A stretch of DNA of 49,223 nucleotides from an uncultured Verrucomicrobia subdivision 3 bacterium (lineage in GTDB: Bacteria > Verrucomicrobiota > Verrucomicrobiia > Limisphaerales > UBA11358): positions 1-49,223 of the forward strand of contig CAIMLG010000279.1 in the NCBI GenBank assembly GCA_903842235.1. Direction: 5' to 3'. A program made the translations under genes and the position numbers. Position 1 is the stretch's first letter; each line of letters begins with the position of its first letter. The notes beneath the pieces are model-generated. The model had not been told where the DNA came from, made no database searches, and was given only the letters and a program-made list of their open reading frames with translations. Below, one piece after another: positions 35,259 to 43,786 of this stretch.

Positions 35259-36682
35259 TTGGCGGCGGCAGGTTTGAGAAACGCCTTGGCCGCGCCCCCG
35301 TGCGGGTTGTGACATTTCACACAGGCGGCCAGATCGGCACCCTGATGCTTGACGAGTTTGGCCATCTCCGGCGGCTCGTGACATTCGAAACAAATTTGCG
35401 GGTCGGGCTTGGCCAGCAGCGCCCGATTGTCCGTCGCGTGTGGCTTATGGCAGGCAAAACAGTCGCCATCGGCAGCGGGCTGGTGCTGGAACTTCATCGG
35501 CTTCAGAAAATCATCGTGGCATTCCCAGCAGAGGGCCACGCCCGGCTTTTTGAGCAGGCCTTTGACATTGGAGGCGTGCGGGGCATGGCAGGCCAGGCAG
35601 TCGCCCTCGGCAACGGGCTGGTGCGGCACCTTCTTTTTACCCACGACATCGTCATGACATTCCGCGCAGAGCGCGCCGCCGGCTTTTTTCACGAGCGATT
35701 TGTTGTTGCTGGCGTGCGGGACATGGCAGGAGAGGCACTCGCCGTTTTCCGCTGGCGGGTGTTTGAATTTATTTTTGCCCAGCATATCGTCGTGACATTC
35801 GGCACAAAGCGCTCCGCCCGCCTTTTTCACGAAGGCCTTGTTGTTGGAGCCGTGCGGCGAATGGCAGGCAAGGCAGTCGCCATCCTGCACCGGCTGGTGC
35901 TTCACCTTGTTTTTGCCCAGCACGTCATCATGACAGTCGGCGCAGAGGGCGCCGCCGGTTTTTTTGACGAGCGATTTGTTATTACTGGCGTGCGGGACAT
36001 GGCAGGCCAGACACTCGCCGTTCTCCGCCGGCGGATGTTTGAATTTCACCTTGCCGGGGACTTCGTCGTGACAGTCGGCGCAAAGCTTGTCGGGCGCCTT
36101 TTTCAGGAGGCCCTTGAAATTCGTGGCATGGGGGTTGTGGCAGGCGAGACAGTCGCCATCAGCAACGGGCTGATGCTGTACCTTCTTTTTACCCAAGACA
36201 TCGTCATGACAATCCGAGCATAACGCGGGCACCGCCTGAATGAGCAGCTGCTTGACCGGCGACCCGTGCGGATTATGACAGGCGGTGCATTCACTGTTGT
36301 CGGCGGGCGGGTGTTTGACCTTGAACCGGGTGAGAAAATCATCGTGGCACCCGAAGCAAACCTGCCGCTGGGGGCCCTTCATCCGCACCGAGAATTTTGA
36401 CTCATGACACTCCAGACAGCTTTTTTCTTCGTAGGGCGGATGCGGGGTAAAAGCGGGCCGCTTGACCGTCGCGGGGGCGGTCAGCGCATTGGTCCGCCCC
36501 GGAGTGCCGGGCACCACCACCAGGGAATTGGTCGGCGCATCGGGATTCGGAACCCCATCGAAGAACGTGGAGAGCAGCTGGTAATTCGATTTGGTGACAC
36601 AGCCCGCCAGCCCGAAGAGCAGCAACGGCACGGCCGCGAACCAAAACCCGCGCCCCAGGAAATTGGCGAGGCGGAGATTCAT
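35255..36682 (-). CDS. 17-heme cytochrome c lipoprotein built from 46-residue diheme modules
   Basis: A 475-residue protein with a lipobox (LLLFGLAGCVTK, Cys 28), so it is probably lipid-anchored. It has 17 CXXCH motifs. Residues 129-450 are seven successive modules of exactly 46 residues, each holding a DGDCLACHxPHA-type heme and a LCADCHDD-type heme, with KHPPAE or QHQPVA as the joint. Two hemes precede the modules and one follows. This regular array suggests a linear heme wire. It is encoded directly upstream of the barrel gene (4-bp overlap) and 21 bp after the first NHL gene. Family: doubled-CXXCH multiheme cytochromes. The electron partner is not known. Confidence 0.93.
   Translation of the reverse strand: MNLRLANFLGRGFWFAAVPLLLFGLAGCVTKSNYQLLSTFFDGVPNPDAPTNSLVVVPGTPGRTNALTAPATVKRPAFTPHPPYEEKSCLECHESKFSVRMKGPQRQVCFGCHDDFLTRFKVKHPPADNSECTACHNPHGSPVKQLLIQAVPALCSDCHDDVLGKKKVQHQPVADGDCLACHNPHATNFKGLLKKAPDKLCADCHDEVPGKVKFKHPPAENGECLACHVPHASNNKSLVKKTGGALCADCHDDVLGKNKVKHQPVQDGDCLACHSPHGSNNKAFVKKAGGALCAECHDDMLGKNKFKHPPAENGECLSCHVPHASNNKSLVKKAGGALCAECHDDVVGKKKVPHQPVAEGDCLACHAPHASNVKGLLKKPGVALCWECHDDFLKPMKFQHQPAADGDCFACHKPHATDNRALLAKPDPQICFECHEPPEMAKLVKHQGADLAACVKCHNPHGGAAKAFLKPAAAK
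35333..36298 (-). repeat. Seven tandem 138-bp repeats encoding diheme modules
   Basis: The coding sequence for residues 129-450 repeats every 138 bp with moderate divergence. The two neighbouring GGALCADC/GGALCAEC modules are most alike, implying recent unequal duplication. Confidence 0.85.
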
Positions 36683-36703
36683 GCGGCGCGGGAACTCGCT
36701 TGC

Positions 36704-37795
36704 TTAAGGTTGTTTAAGGAAACCATAAACGCTGATCCGGGGATCGCCATATTGGTTGGTCAGGTAAACCACATATTCCAGCTGCTTGCCGGGGGCGCAA
36801 TATTTCTGGAACCAGGCGACATTCTCATAGTCCACCGCCACGCCGGCCGGCAGATGCGTCGCGCCCGGCCCGTAAATGGTCGGGTCACCCAGATAAATGA
36901 GCAACCGCCCCTCGCGGTCAAACAGTTGAATCCGCTGCGTGGCGGCGTCCACGACATAAAGCCGGCCGTCGTGATCCACGGCGAGGCCGCGCGGCCGGGC
37001 AAACAAGCCGGGGCCGACCCCCTGTTTCCCGAGCTTCCGCACATGCCGGCCGGCCGCATCATAAACCTGTACACAGAACGCGCCGGGATCGGAGACGTAA
37101 ACCGTGCCCTGCTGATCCACGGCCACATTCACGGGCGAATAGAGCCGGCCCTGGCCGTCATCGTCGGCCCGGGGAATAGTCCGCACCAAGGAGTGATCGC
37201 TGGTATGGTAGAGGCGCACCTGATGATTCTTGAGATCGGTGACGTAAAGATATTCCCCGGCCACGGCCAGGCCACAGGGTTTCATTTCGTCCTTCCGGCC
37301 GAGCGGTTCCAGCGCCGTGCCCTCCGGGTCGTAGATCAGGACTTGATCGCGCTCCGTGTCGGCGACATAAAGATTGCCCGCCGCATCCGAAACCGCGTTG
37401 ATGGGCGATTTCATTTTTCCGTCCCGTTCGGGGATGAATTGCTCCATGGATTTCCGGTTGAGCTTCAAGATGCCAACGCCTTCGAAGCCGGTATCACAGA
37501 AGAAGATTTGGTCCTGGCGGGCCGAAATCCCATAAGGCTTGCCCACGAATTTGTCATGGCTGGACCGGCCGAGGACAAACCGCTGCACGGCACTTTGGCC
37601 GAACAATTCCCGGCCGCTGGAAAAGCCGGTCAGGTATTGAAACCGCGGCGCATCCGGCGGCGGCGGGTAGAACAAATACTTCTTGGGGGCCGCCGGCCGG
37701 GTGGCGCATCCGCCGGCCAGCAACAACAGCAGGGCAACCCCCAAGCTGCGGGCGAGGAGGCATTTAAAAGCAGACGGGGCAGCGCGAAAAATCAT
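36704..37795 (-). CDS. NHL-repeat beta-propeller lipoprotein 1 of the porin-cytochrome operon
   Basis: A 363-residue predicted lipoprotein (lipobox LLLLLAGGCATR near residue 30). After PPPPDAPRFQYLTGFSSG come six or so NHL blades (KPYGISARQDQIFFCD, INAVSDAAGNLYVADTERDQVLIYD, PVNVAVDQQGTVYVSDPGAF, RPRGLAVDHDGRLYVVD; quoted only as key parts). It resembles the propeller at 32192-33244, which suggests an in-operon duplication. It lies between the tetraheme and 17-heme genes. A role in conduit assembly or as a periplasmic or surface scaffold is inferred. Confidence 0.88.
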   Translation of the reverse strand: MIFRAAPSAFKCLLARSLGVALLLLLAGGCATRPAAPKKYLFYPPPPDAPRFQYLTGFSSGRELFGQSAVQRFVLGRSSHDKFVGKPYGISARQDQIFFCDTGFEGVGILKLNRKSMEQFIPERDGKMKSPINAVSDAAGNLYVADTERDQVLIYDPEGTALEPLGRKDEMKPCGLAVAGEYLYVTDLKNHQVRLYHTSDHSLVRTIPRADDDGQGRLYSPVNVAVDQQGTVYVSDPGAFCVQVYDAAGRHVRKLGKQGVGPGLFARPRGLAVDHDGRLYVVDAATQRIQLFDREGRLLIYLGDPTIYGPGATHLPAGVAVDYENVAWFQKYCAPGKQLEYVVYLTNQYGDPRISVYGFLKQP

Positions 37796-37954
37796 GGTGA
37801 CAAATTATAGGATTGATTCAGGGGCTGGCAATAACCGAACCACCCAAGAGCGTTACCCGCGCCAGTCACAAAATAAACCGGCAGGAATGCGCACGAAAGG
37901 CAGCATCCCGGCCGGATGAAAAATACATGCGAAGATCCGCTTCGCCAGAAACGG

Positions 37955-38704
37955 TTACTTGTTATGGCAACTGCGGCAGAGGGAACTGCCGTAACCGTCG
38001 GCGCCGAGGCGGCTGGAGGAATTGACGACCACCAGCAACGGATTGTGACTGGCTCCGCCCACCGGCCCAGACAACCAAGCGCTATTAATCCCGGAATCTC
38101 CGATGGAGCGATGAACATCATGGCAGGTATTGCACTGCAATTTGCCTTCCTTCAAGAACGCCGAACTCAAGGACTTGCCATTCAGGGCACTGTCCACCGG
38201 GAGGGCGTTGTTGGGAGCGGTGCCCAGCAGGGAAGTCGCCAGCCACAAGGTATTGGACGGATTGTTGGGATTGTTCACCGCATCGTTGTAAACGAACGAG
38301 ATGGGGTGATCGCCGCGCAAGTCGCCGCCGGCGCCAATCCGATAACTGCCCAGAACCCGGTGCTCCGTCCCGACCGTTTGCCCCTTGAGCTGGTTGTAGG
38401 CGAGCGTGCCGTCATGGCAGCTCAAGCAGGCCAGCGAGGCCCCATCAGGATCGCCAATGGCCGTGCCGTGCGGACTCACATAAGGCTGCCAGGCTTCCTG
38501 CACGGTTTCATGGGACCACAGCGGGATAAGCTGATTATTCGGGTCGCTACCGTGGACCATGTGGCAGGGACCGCAAACGTCCTTGTTGACATTCCAAGCT
38601 TCCACAGTGAAGTCATGCGCGGAGCCGACAATGCCCGCGCGAGCTGAACCCCAAAGGCCGACAGTCAAAGTCAGGACCGCATAGAGGGTGTTAAGTTTTT
38701 TCAT
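37955..38704 (-). CDS. Exported tetraheme cytochrome c
   Basis: A 249-residue exported protein with a signal peptide (MKKLNTLYAVLTLTVGLWG, ending ARA-G) and four heme motifs: CGPCHMVH, CLSCHDGT, CNTCHDVH and a C-terminal CRSCHNK. The order and spacing of the first three (C..CH..H, C..CHDGT, DHPISF, C..CHD.H) parallel the N-terminal part of the 12-heme cytochrome at 30474-32195, pointing to common origin. It is first in the conduit operon, 159 bp before the NHL gene. It may be the periplasmic shuttle (inference). Start ATG 38704; the frame is open to 38758. Confidence 0.9.
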   Translation of the reverse strand: MKKLNTLYAVLTLTVGLWGSARAGIVGSAHDFTVEAWNVNKDVCGPCHMVHGSDPNNQLIPLWSHETVQEAWQPYVSPHGTAIGDPDGASLACLSCHDGTLAYNQLKGQTVGTEHRVLGSYRIGAGGDLRGDHPISFVYNDAVNNPNNPSNTLWLATSLLGTAPNNALPVDSALNGKSLSSAFLKEGKLQCNTCHDVHRSIGDSGINSAWLSGPVGGASHNPLLVVVNSSSRLGADGYGSSLCRSCHNK

Positions 38705-39249
38705 ATGATTCGTTTTGCTACCGACTATTTCAGGTTGTTGATTATGGTTCAGAAACACTAGGGCAACCGATTATGGCCACCTTTTTTGCGGTCACCCCAA
38801 CTAAATATGGTTCGTCAATTCCTGGCGGTTTACCCCGCCGACGGGAATCCGCCCAGCCCGCCAATGGGTATAGCATCCGGCCAAACCGAGAATAGTTCCA
38901 CACATGGCTTGACAAATTCTTGACATTTTTTGTTTTGAATATCGCTTGGTTTTATCAACAAACACCGCCGCTTTGCCAGCCTTATCCAGTGACCCATTTT
39001 TTCCAGGAATCAGGTCCATAGCCGCCCCCCAATCGAATATATCCGACAACCCCGCGCACAGGACAGCGCAAAAAAAGTAAGGATAATTACAAGACAAGTG
39101 TAGTTTGTAAAGGGGTTGAAACGTAGAGTCCTGACATCGCAATGTGCGTGAAGTAGGGCGGTGACCGGCGGGGCGGCATTCATGCGCATCCAATATTAAA
39201 CAAACAATCACAGAGAAACCAATCAATCGCAACCAACACAAGCAAGCCC
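38705..39249. promoter_or_regulatory. Divergent 5' region of the two cytochrome transcription units
   Basis: A 545-bp interval between the minus-strand conduit operon and the plus-strand nine-heme gene. TTGACA occurs twice (38909-38914 and near 38921) on the plus strand, but no well-spaced -10 is certain. On the minus-strand leader a nested hairpin lies at 38824-38853. A minus-strand open frame at 38801-39388 covers this region but shows no family features. Confidence 0.45.
38824..38853 (-). other. Nested hairpin in the leader of the tetraheme cytochrome gene
   Basis: The outer stem GGCGG (38824-38828) pairs with CCGCC (38849-38853). The inner stem CCCG (38834-38837) pairs with CGGG (38842-38845) around a four-base loop. 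It is about 120 bp before the start at 38704 and could be part of a structured leader RNA. No known riboswitch class fits. Confidence 0.4.
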
Positions 39250-41646
39250 ATGAAGAACCATCAGCCCCACAATCAAACAGGTCGCGTGCCTGGATTAAGA
39301 GCGACGACTCACGCCTTGGCCGCCACCCTCGCTTTCGGGGCCATGGTGGCCCTGACCGCCCAGGCGGACATGTATTTTCCGCCCGCAACTCCCGGCGGCC
39401 TGCAAGTGGGGCCGATCATGGGGAATGCCACCAACAATAACAACAACACGATCACCATCCCCTACACCGGGCTGGAAGCGCCCTACAAGGTTCTGTGGTC
39501 CACCAACCTGGACTATAGCAACCCCGGCGTCGCGGGCGTGACCACTTTGAAGTATCCGGACTATACCACCTCCGTAACCGTCGCGATCCCCACCAATGTG
39601 CCCGCCGGCACGGTGGTGTATTATCGCTTGATGATGCTGGGCTCCGGCAGCTGGGTGGGCAAATGGAATGCCGGCGCGCTGAGCACCAATAACGTTTTTG
39701 TCGGAGCCAACAGCTGCTTCGGCTGCCATAACGACCAAATGAATGAATGGCCGAAAACCGCGCACGGCACGGCCATCTCTTCTTTAGTTGACATCAATAC
39801 GGGCGCGATCACGAACGCACACGGCAACAGTTCCTGCTTCGTCTGCCACTCGGTCGGCAATGGCCAACCCGGCGGATTTGTGGACTACGCCACCTCATCC
39901 CGGCTGGCCAATGTCCAGTGTGAAAACTGCCATGGTTCCGCCAGTGCGCACGTCAACATTGACTCCCACCTATATCATCCGGTCAACACGGTTGCCGCCG
40001 AAGTCTGCGGCGGCTGCCACAGCGCTCCTCGCCACGGCACCTATAATGAATGGACCAATTCGCCTCATTCCCAATTGGTTGAGGAATTCCCGGAGTCCCA
40101 AATGTTCACCTGCGGCACCTGCCACGTGGGCGCGGCACGCCTGGAAATGGTGAAAAACTACGAACGCCGCCATAAAGGCCTGGCCAGCTCCACCAATTAT
40201 CTCGAAATGCCCGCCATCAGCGATGAGGCCGCCGGCACGGCTTCCTGCGTGGTTTGCCACGATCCGCACTCGGATGCCTTGACGGCGCAACTCCGCAATC
40301 CCATGAATTCCACCAATTATTTTGGATTCTATAGCGGCTCGACCACCGATCTGAGCACCAATGCTTTTGGGGTGGTGACCACCAGCTACAAAAACGACGT
40401 TTTCTCCGCGCAATACAACCCGAATATCCAGATCTGCGGGCAATGCCACAACGGCCGCGGCGTCCGCTGGGATGGCAAGAGCTACGCTTGGAACGCCTCG
40501 AGCAACGCCATGGTGCTCGGCACCAGCCAGAGCTTCTCGCGCGGACCGCATCACTCCCCGCAGTATAATATTCTCATTGGCATCATCCAGCCCGACTATC
40601 TGAACGTGAACGCCCAAGGGGTGGCCACCAACTATTTCGCGGCTCACAGCGGTGCTCCCCGGGGCACGAGCGCGGCCAACACCAACCAGTGCGTCACCTG
40701 CCACATGCCCACCTTTGCGCTGAATGCCAGCGGCAGCACCAATTATCTGGGCCACACCTTCGCCATGATGACCAACAACTGCACCCTGTGCCATGGCAGC
40801 GTGCCGAACATCGAAGATTTTCAAACGACCACCACCAACAGCATCGCCAAGGCGGTGGATTTGCTGAACCAATGGGCCAAGGTCAAGGGTCCGGGCATCT
40901 TTGGGGCGAACTACAGTAAATATGGCCAGAACGCTTGGGAGTATCAAAACATTGGGGCGCTGGCCTCGATCACGAATGCCGGTCCCAGCAGCACGGATGC
41001 CACCAAGGTTCCCGACGCCATCAAACAGGCCCGGTTCAACCTTTACAGTGTGTTAAACGACGGCAGCATGGGTGTGCACAACCCCAAATACATTCCGTTC
41101 CTGATTGCCGACGCCGCAGCCAAAGTGACCAGCCAATTCAGCAATGCCAACTTCGCAGCCAGCACGACCTTGGGTTATGCCCCGCTGACCGTCAACTTCA
41201 CCAATCTGGGCACGGGCGTGAGCACCTATGCTTGGGACTTCGGTGATCTCAGCACCACGAACGTGGCCAACCCGACCCACGTCTATGCGGCGGCAGGCCT
41301 CTACACCGTGACCTTCACGGCCAATGGCACCGAAGCGTTGACGTTCACCAACTACATCCAAGTGGTAAACAAGCCGGTGGTCTCGTTCTCCGCCGATCAG
41401 ACGACGGTTACGGTGGGAACGCCAGTTACCTTCACGAACACCAGTTCCAACATTGGTGATGTGACCTCGTGGCGGTGGCAGTTTAACAAGAGTGATTCCG
41501 CCACACGAGTGACCGCTACCGACACCAGCAATCAGGTCTGGACCTACACCACGAATGGCACCTTCGGTGTGTATCTGCGGGCTACAACTGCGGGCGGCAG
41601 CGTTTACAGCACGACCAATAACATCATCGTGAACAAAGCGCCGTAA
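39250..41646 (+). CDS. Exported nine-heme c554-like cytochrome with two C-terminal PKD domains
   Basis: A 798-residue exported protein. A signal peptide ends near residue 39 (VALTAQA-D) and a beta-rich N-terminal domain precedes VYYRLMMLGSGSW. Nine CXXCH motifs then follow: CFGCH, CFVCH, CENCH, CGGCH, CGTCH, CVVCH, CGQCH, CVTCH, CTLCH. The C..CH...W..TAHG and QCENCHGSASAH patterns are typical of cytochrome c554/multiheme nitrite-reductase-like folds. Residues about 625-798 are two PKD domains (YAWDFGDLSTTNVANPTHVYAAAG and WRWQF..WTYTTNG; key parts only). PKD domains suggest exposure outside the cell or carbohydrate/surface binding. The gene is divergent from the conduit operon, with its own strong terminator. 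An oxidoreductase or terminal surface cytochrome role is open. Confidence 0.9.
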   Translation: MKNHQPHNQTGRVPGLRATTHALAATLAFGAMVALTAQADMYFPPATPGGLQVGPIMGNATNNNNNTITIPYTGLEAPYKVLWSTNLDYSNPGVAGVTTLKYPDYTTSVTVAIPTNVPAGTVVYYRLMMLGSGSWVGKWNAGALSTNNVFVGANSCFGCHNDQMNEWPKTAHGTAISSLVDINTGAITNAHGNSSCFVCHSVGNGQPGGFVDYATSSRLANVQCENCHGSASAHVNIDSHLYHPVNTVAAEVCGGCHSAPRHGTYNEWTNSPHSQLVEEFPESQMFTCGTCHVGAARLEMVKNYERRHKGLASSTNYLEMPAISDEAAGTASCVVCHDPHSDALTAQLRNPMNSTNYFGFYSGSTTDLSTNAFGVVTTSYKNDVFSAQYNPNIQICGQCHNGRGVRWDGKSYAWNASSNAMVLGTSQSFSRGPHHSPQYNILIGIIQPDYLNVNAQGVATNYFAAHSGAPRGTSAANTNQCVTCHMPTFALNASGSTNYLGHTFAMMTNNCTLCHGSVPNIEDFQTTTTNSIAKAVDLLNQWAKVKGPGIFGANYSKYGQNAWEYQNIGALASITNAGPSSTDATKVPDAIKQARFNLYSVLNDGSMGVHNPKYIPFLIADAAAKVTSQFSNANFAASTTLGYAPLTVNFTNLGTGVSTYAWDFGDLSTTNVANPTHVYAAAGLYTVTFTANGTEALTFTNYIQVVNKPVVSFSADQTTVTVGTPVTFTNTSSNIGDVTSWRWQFNKSDSATRVTATDTSNQVWTYTTNGTFGVYLRATTAGGSVYSTTNNIIVNKAP

Positions 41647-41673
41647 GGCACAAAGCCTCATTTTATAATTCAC

Positions 41674-41707
41674 ACGGGCTCCGGGCAACCGGAGCCCGTT
41701 TTCGTTT
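41674..41707 (+). terminator. Rho-independent terminator of the nine-heme cytochrome gene
   Basis: A perfect 11-bp stem (ACGGGCTCCGG at 41674-41684, CCGGAGCCCGT at 41689-41699) with a GCAA loop is followed by TTTCGTTT. Confidence 0.95.
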
Positions 41708-42047
41708 ACACCCAGATCAACTTGATCATTTTTAGAATAGACCCAAAGACTTCGTTGTCCCCAAGGATTGGAAGATTACGCAATGAACGCCTCCCTACCA
41801 TTTTTGCAGGCCATCCAGGGACGCCGGCCGATCGGCCACAGCGGCACGGAAGCCAACGAGTTTTAATCACCAAGAGCCCAAGCTGGGTTCTCATTGCGGC
41901 TGGGAGGTTAATCCGAAAAAAACAGATCCCGGATGCAACGGATTTTGAACCATTTATCCTGGCAGGCAAAAGAACAGCGTGAACGGGCCCAATGTAGCCG
42001 TCGGGCAGAGCCGGCTGGGCAGGAACGGCCTTATGAACCTGTTTTTG
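41708..42047. other. Gene-free region between terminator and GH27 remnant
   Basis: About 340 bp with short open frames on both strands but no recognisable motif. It borders the decayed gene at 42048-42285 and may itself be decayed coding DNA. Confidence 0.35.
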
Positions 42048-42285
42048 TCATTTCGGTTTTGGTTGGACGGGAGTCGGCGACAACAACAGCAGCCGGCAGC
42101 CATGCGGCGGACACGGCAGTGATACGCTCTGTTCCATCGAACCCAAATCTTTCCGGGCTACACATCCTTGACGTTCACTTTGCCCGCCAACCCCAGCAGT
42201 TTCCAATCGGCGAAGACGGATTTGGATTCGGTGGCATGGCAGTTGAGCAGCAGAACCGCCAGCCGGCGTCCGCGACGACATAGAC
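42048..42285 (-). pseudogene. Decayed C-terminus of a GH27-type alpha-galactosidase
   Basis: Two minus-strand frames together give the end of a GH27 beta-sandwich domain. The first, from about 42283 to a TAG at 42158, reads LAVLLLNCHAT, then FADWKLLGLAGKVNVKDV. After a frame change the second reads RKDLGSMEQSVSLP and PPHGCRLLLLSPT to a stop at 42048. Intact family members end in a continuous LLN...W..LGL......V.DLW...DLG......V.PHG..LL pattern. No catalytic domain or start remains. It sits 53 bp past the sulfatase stop, so it was probably part of a glycan-degradation operon. Confidence 0.6.
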
Positions 42286-42337
42286 CGGGTGGGTGGGCGA
42301 TGCCGGCATGAAATGATGATTTCGCTTGCGCCCTGCG

Positions 42338-43786
42338 TCACTCCTCAGCGGCTCCGGAGTTGTTCTGCTTGCCGCCTTTGGATTTGAGCGGCATGGCCGG
42401 CTGGCCGATCAGCAATGGATTGCCAAACACCGTCTCCTGGTCGCCCTGCTGTTTCATCCACGCCGTGAGTTCGGCGCGCAGGGCGGCGAGACGGCCGGCC
42501 TGCTTGGGATCGGCGGCGAGATTATGCTGCTCGTAGGGATCGGCGATAACGTCGTAAAGTTCCTCGGCGGGGCGTTCGAAGAACCGTTTGACGATCGCGG
42601 CGGCGGCGGGACTGGTTTTGGCAGCGGCCAGCCAGGTTTTCCAATAGTTTGATGCAGCCTCTGAATCGTTGGCCGAGGTTTGCGTCTGATGCTGAAATTC
42701 CGGGTGCAGGTTGCGGATATATTTCCAGTCGCGCGTCCGCACACTGCGGATGGGATAAATGTTGTTTATGGCCCCGCTATGCGTGGTGAACACCCGGTCG
42801 CGGTGCGTCGCGGCGGAGCCGCTCAACAAACCGGCGAAGGATTTCCCGTCCAGCCCGGCTGGCACTGGGCCGCCCGCCAGTTCGATGAACGTGGGGAGCA
42901 AATCCGGCAGGCTGATCATGGCGTCGTTGGTCGTCCCAGACTTGAGCTTGCCGGGCCAGGAGACGATGAAGGGCACCCGAATACCCGCGTCGTAAAGGTC
43001 CCACTTGGCAAACGGCAATTGCGCACCATGATCGGCGGTGTAAATGAAGAGCGAGTCGCCCGGCACATGTTTTTTGACAAGCGCCCGGTATTCACCGAGC
43101 AACGCATCGCTCCGGGAGACGCTGCTGTAGTATTTTGCGAGCTGCTGCCGCGTCCCGGGCGTGTCCACCCAGGTGGGGGGCAGTTTGAGCGCGGCGGGAT
43201 CATAGCCTTCGTTGTCCACCCAGGGGACGTGGGGATAGTGCGAGCCGAAAAAGAGGCAGAGCGGCTTGGACGCATCGCGATTAGCCAGAAACTTCGCCAC
43301 TTCAACGGTATTCGTGGCGCCGAGATTAGGCCCCGCCAAATAGTCGAAGTTGTATAATTTGGCCCAATCGTTGTGTGCGACCTTGCCGATGGCGGCCGTC
43401 TCATAGCCCAGCGCCTTGAGCACGGCCGGCAATCCCTCCACGCCGGGGTGTGGCGCCTTGTGGTTTGGCTCGGCGCCGTTGCGCGCGGGCCACAACGCGG
43501 TAAGCATCGCGGTGCGGCTGGGCCCGCAGCTCGGCGAGGCATTGAAGGCGTGGGTGAAGACCACGCTCTCCGCCGCCAGTTTCGTCAGGTTGGGTGTGCG
43601 AATCTCGCCGTTGCCGTAAGGCTCCGAAAAGAGCAGTCCGTGATCGTCGGACATATAGACGATGAAGTTCGGGCGGGCGGATTTATTCCCGGCTTCAATC
43701 GCCGAAGCCGCCAGCGGCCAAGTTGCGAGTCCCGCGCCCAGCGCGCCGGACAATTTGATAAACTCACGTCGGGGGATTTGGTTCAT
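42338..43786 (-). CDS. Tat-exported sulfatase
   Basis: A 482-residue sulfatase of the S1 family. The leader has a twin-arginine motif (IPRREFIKLSGALGAG). Metal residues lie in FIVYMSDDHG. The formylglycine site is C87-G-P-S-R in SPSCGPSRTAMLTALWPARNG, AIGKVAHND follows, and the second metal half is in FIYTADHGAQLPFAKWDLYDAG. It resembles iduronate/heparan-type sulfatases (weak inference). It lies next to glycoside hydrolase remnants and the GH2-GH127 fusion, consistent with attack on a sulfated plant or algal glycan. Its start is 429 bp from the divergent pseudopilin gene. Confidence 0.93.
   Translation of the reverse strand: MNQIPRREFIKLSGALGAGLATWPLAASAIEAGNKSARPNFIVYMSDDHGLLFSEPYGNGEIRTPNLTKLAAESVVFTHAFNASPSCGPSRTAMLTALWPARNGAEPNHKAPHPGVEGLPAVLKALGYETAAIGKVAHNDWAKLYNFDYLAGPNLGATNTVEVAKFLANRDASKPLCLFFGSHYPHVPWVDNEGYDPAALKLPPTWVDTPGTRQQLAKYYSSVSRSDALLGEYRALVKKHVPGDSLFIYTADHGAQLPFAKWDLYDAGIRVPFIVSWPGKLKSGTTNDAMISLPDLLPTFIELAGGPVPAGLDGKSFAGLLSGSAATHRDRVFTTHSGAINNIYPIRSVRTRDWKYIRNLHPEFQHQTQTSANDSEAASNYWKTWLAAAKTSPAAAAIVKRFFERPAEELYDVIADPYEQHNLAADPKQAGRLAALRAELTAWMKQQGDQETVFGNPLLIGQPAMPLKSKGGKQNNSGAAEE

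Noticed and set aside
38705..38960. Cyclic-di-GMP (GEMM) riboswitch upstream of the cytochrome operon
   Set aside because: The conserved GGnACGCAAAGCC core and the terminal CGGGUUACCG-type segment are not present on either strand.
38801..39388. Minus-strand 195-codon frame across the divergent cytochrome promoter
   Set aside because: It runs antisense into the start of the nine-heme gene, lacks family features and covers structured, AT-rich non-coding DNA.
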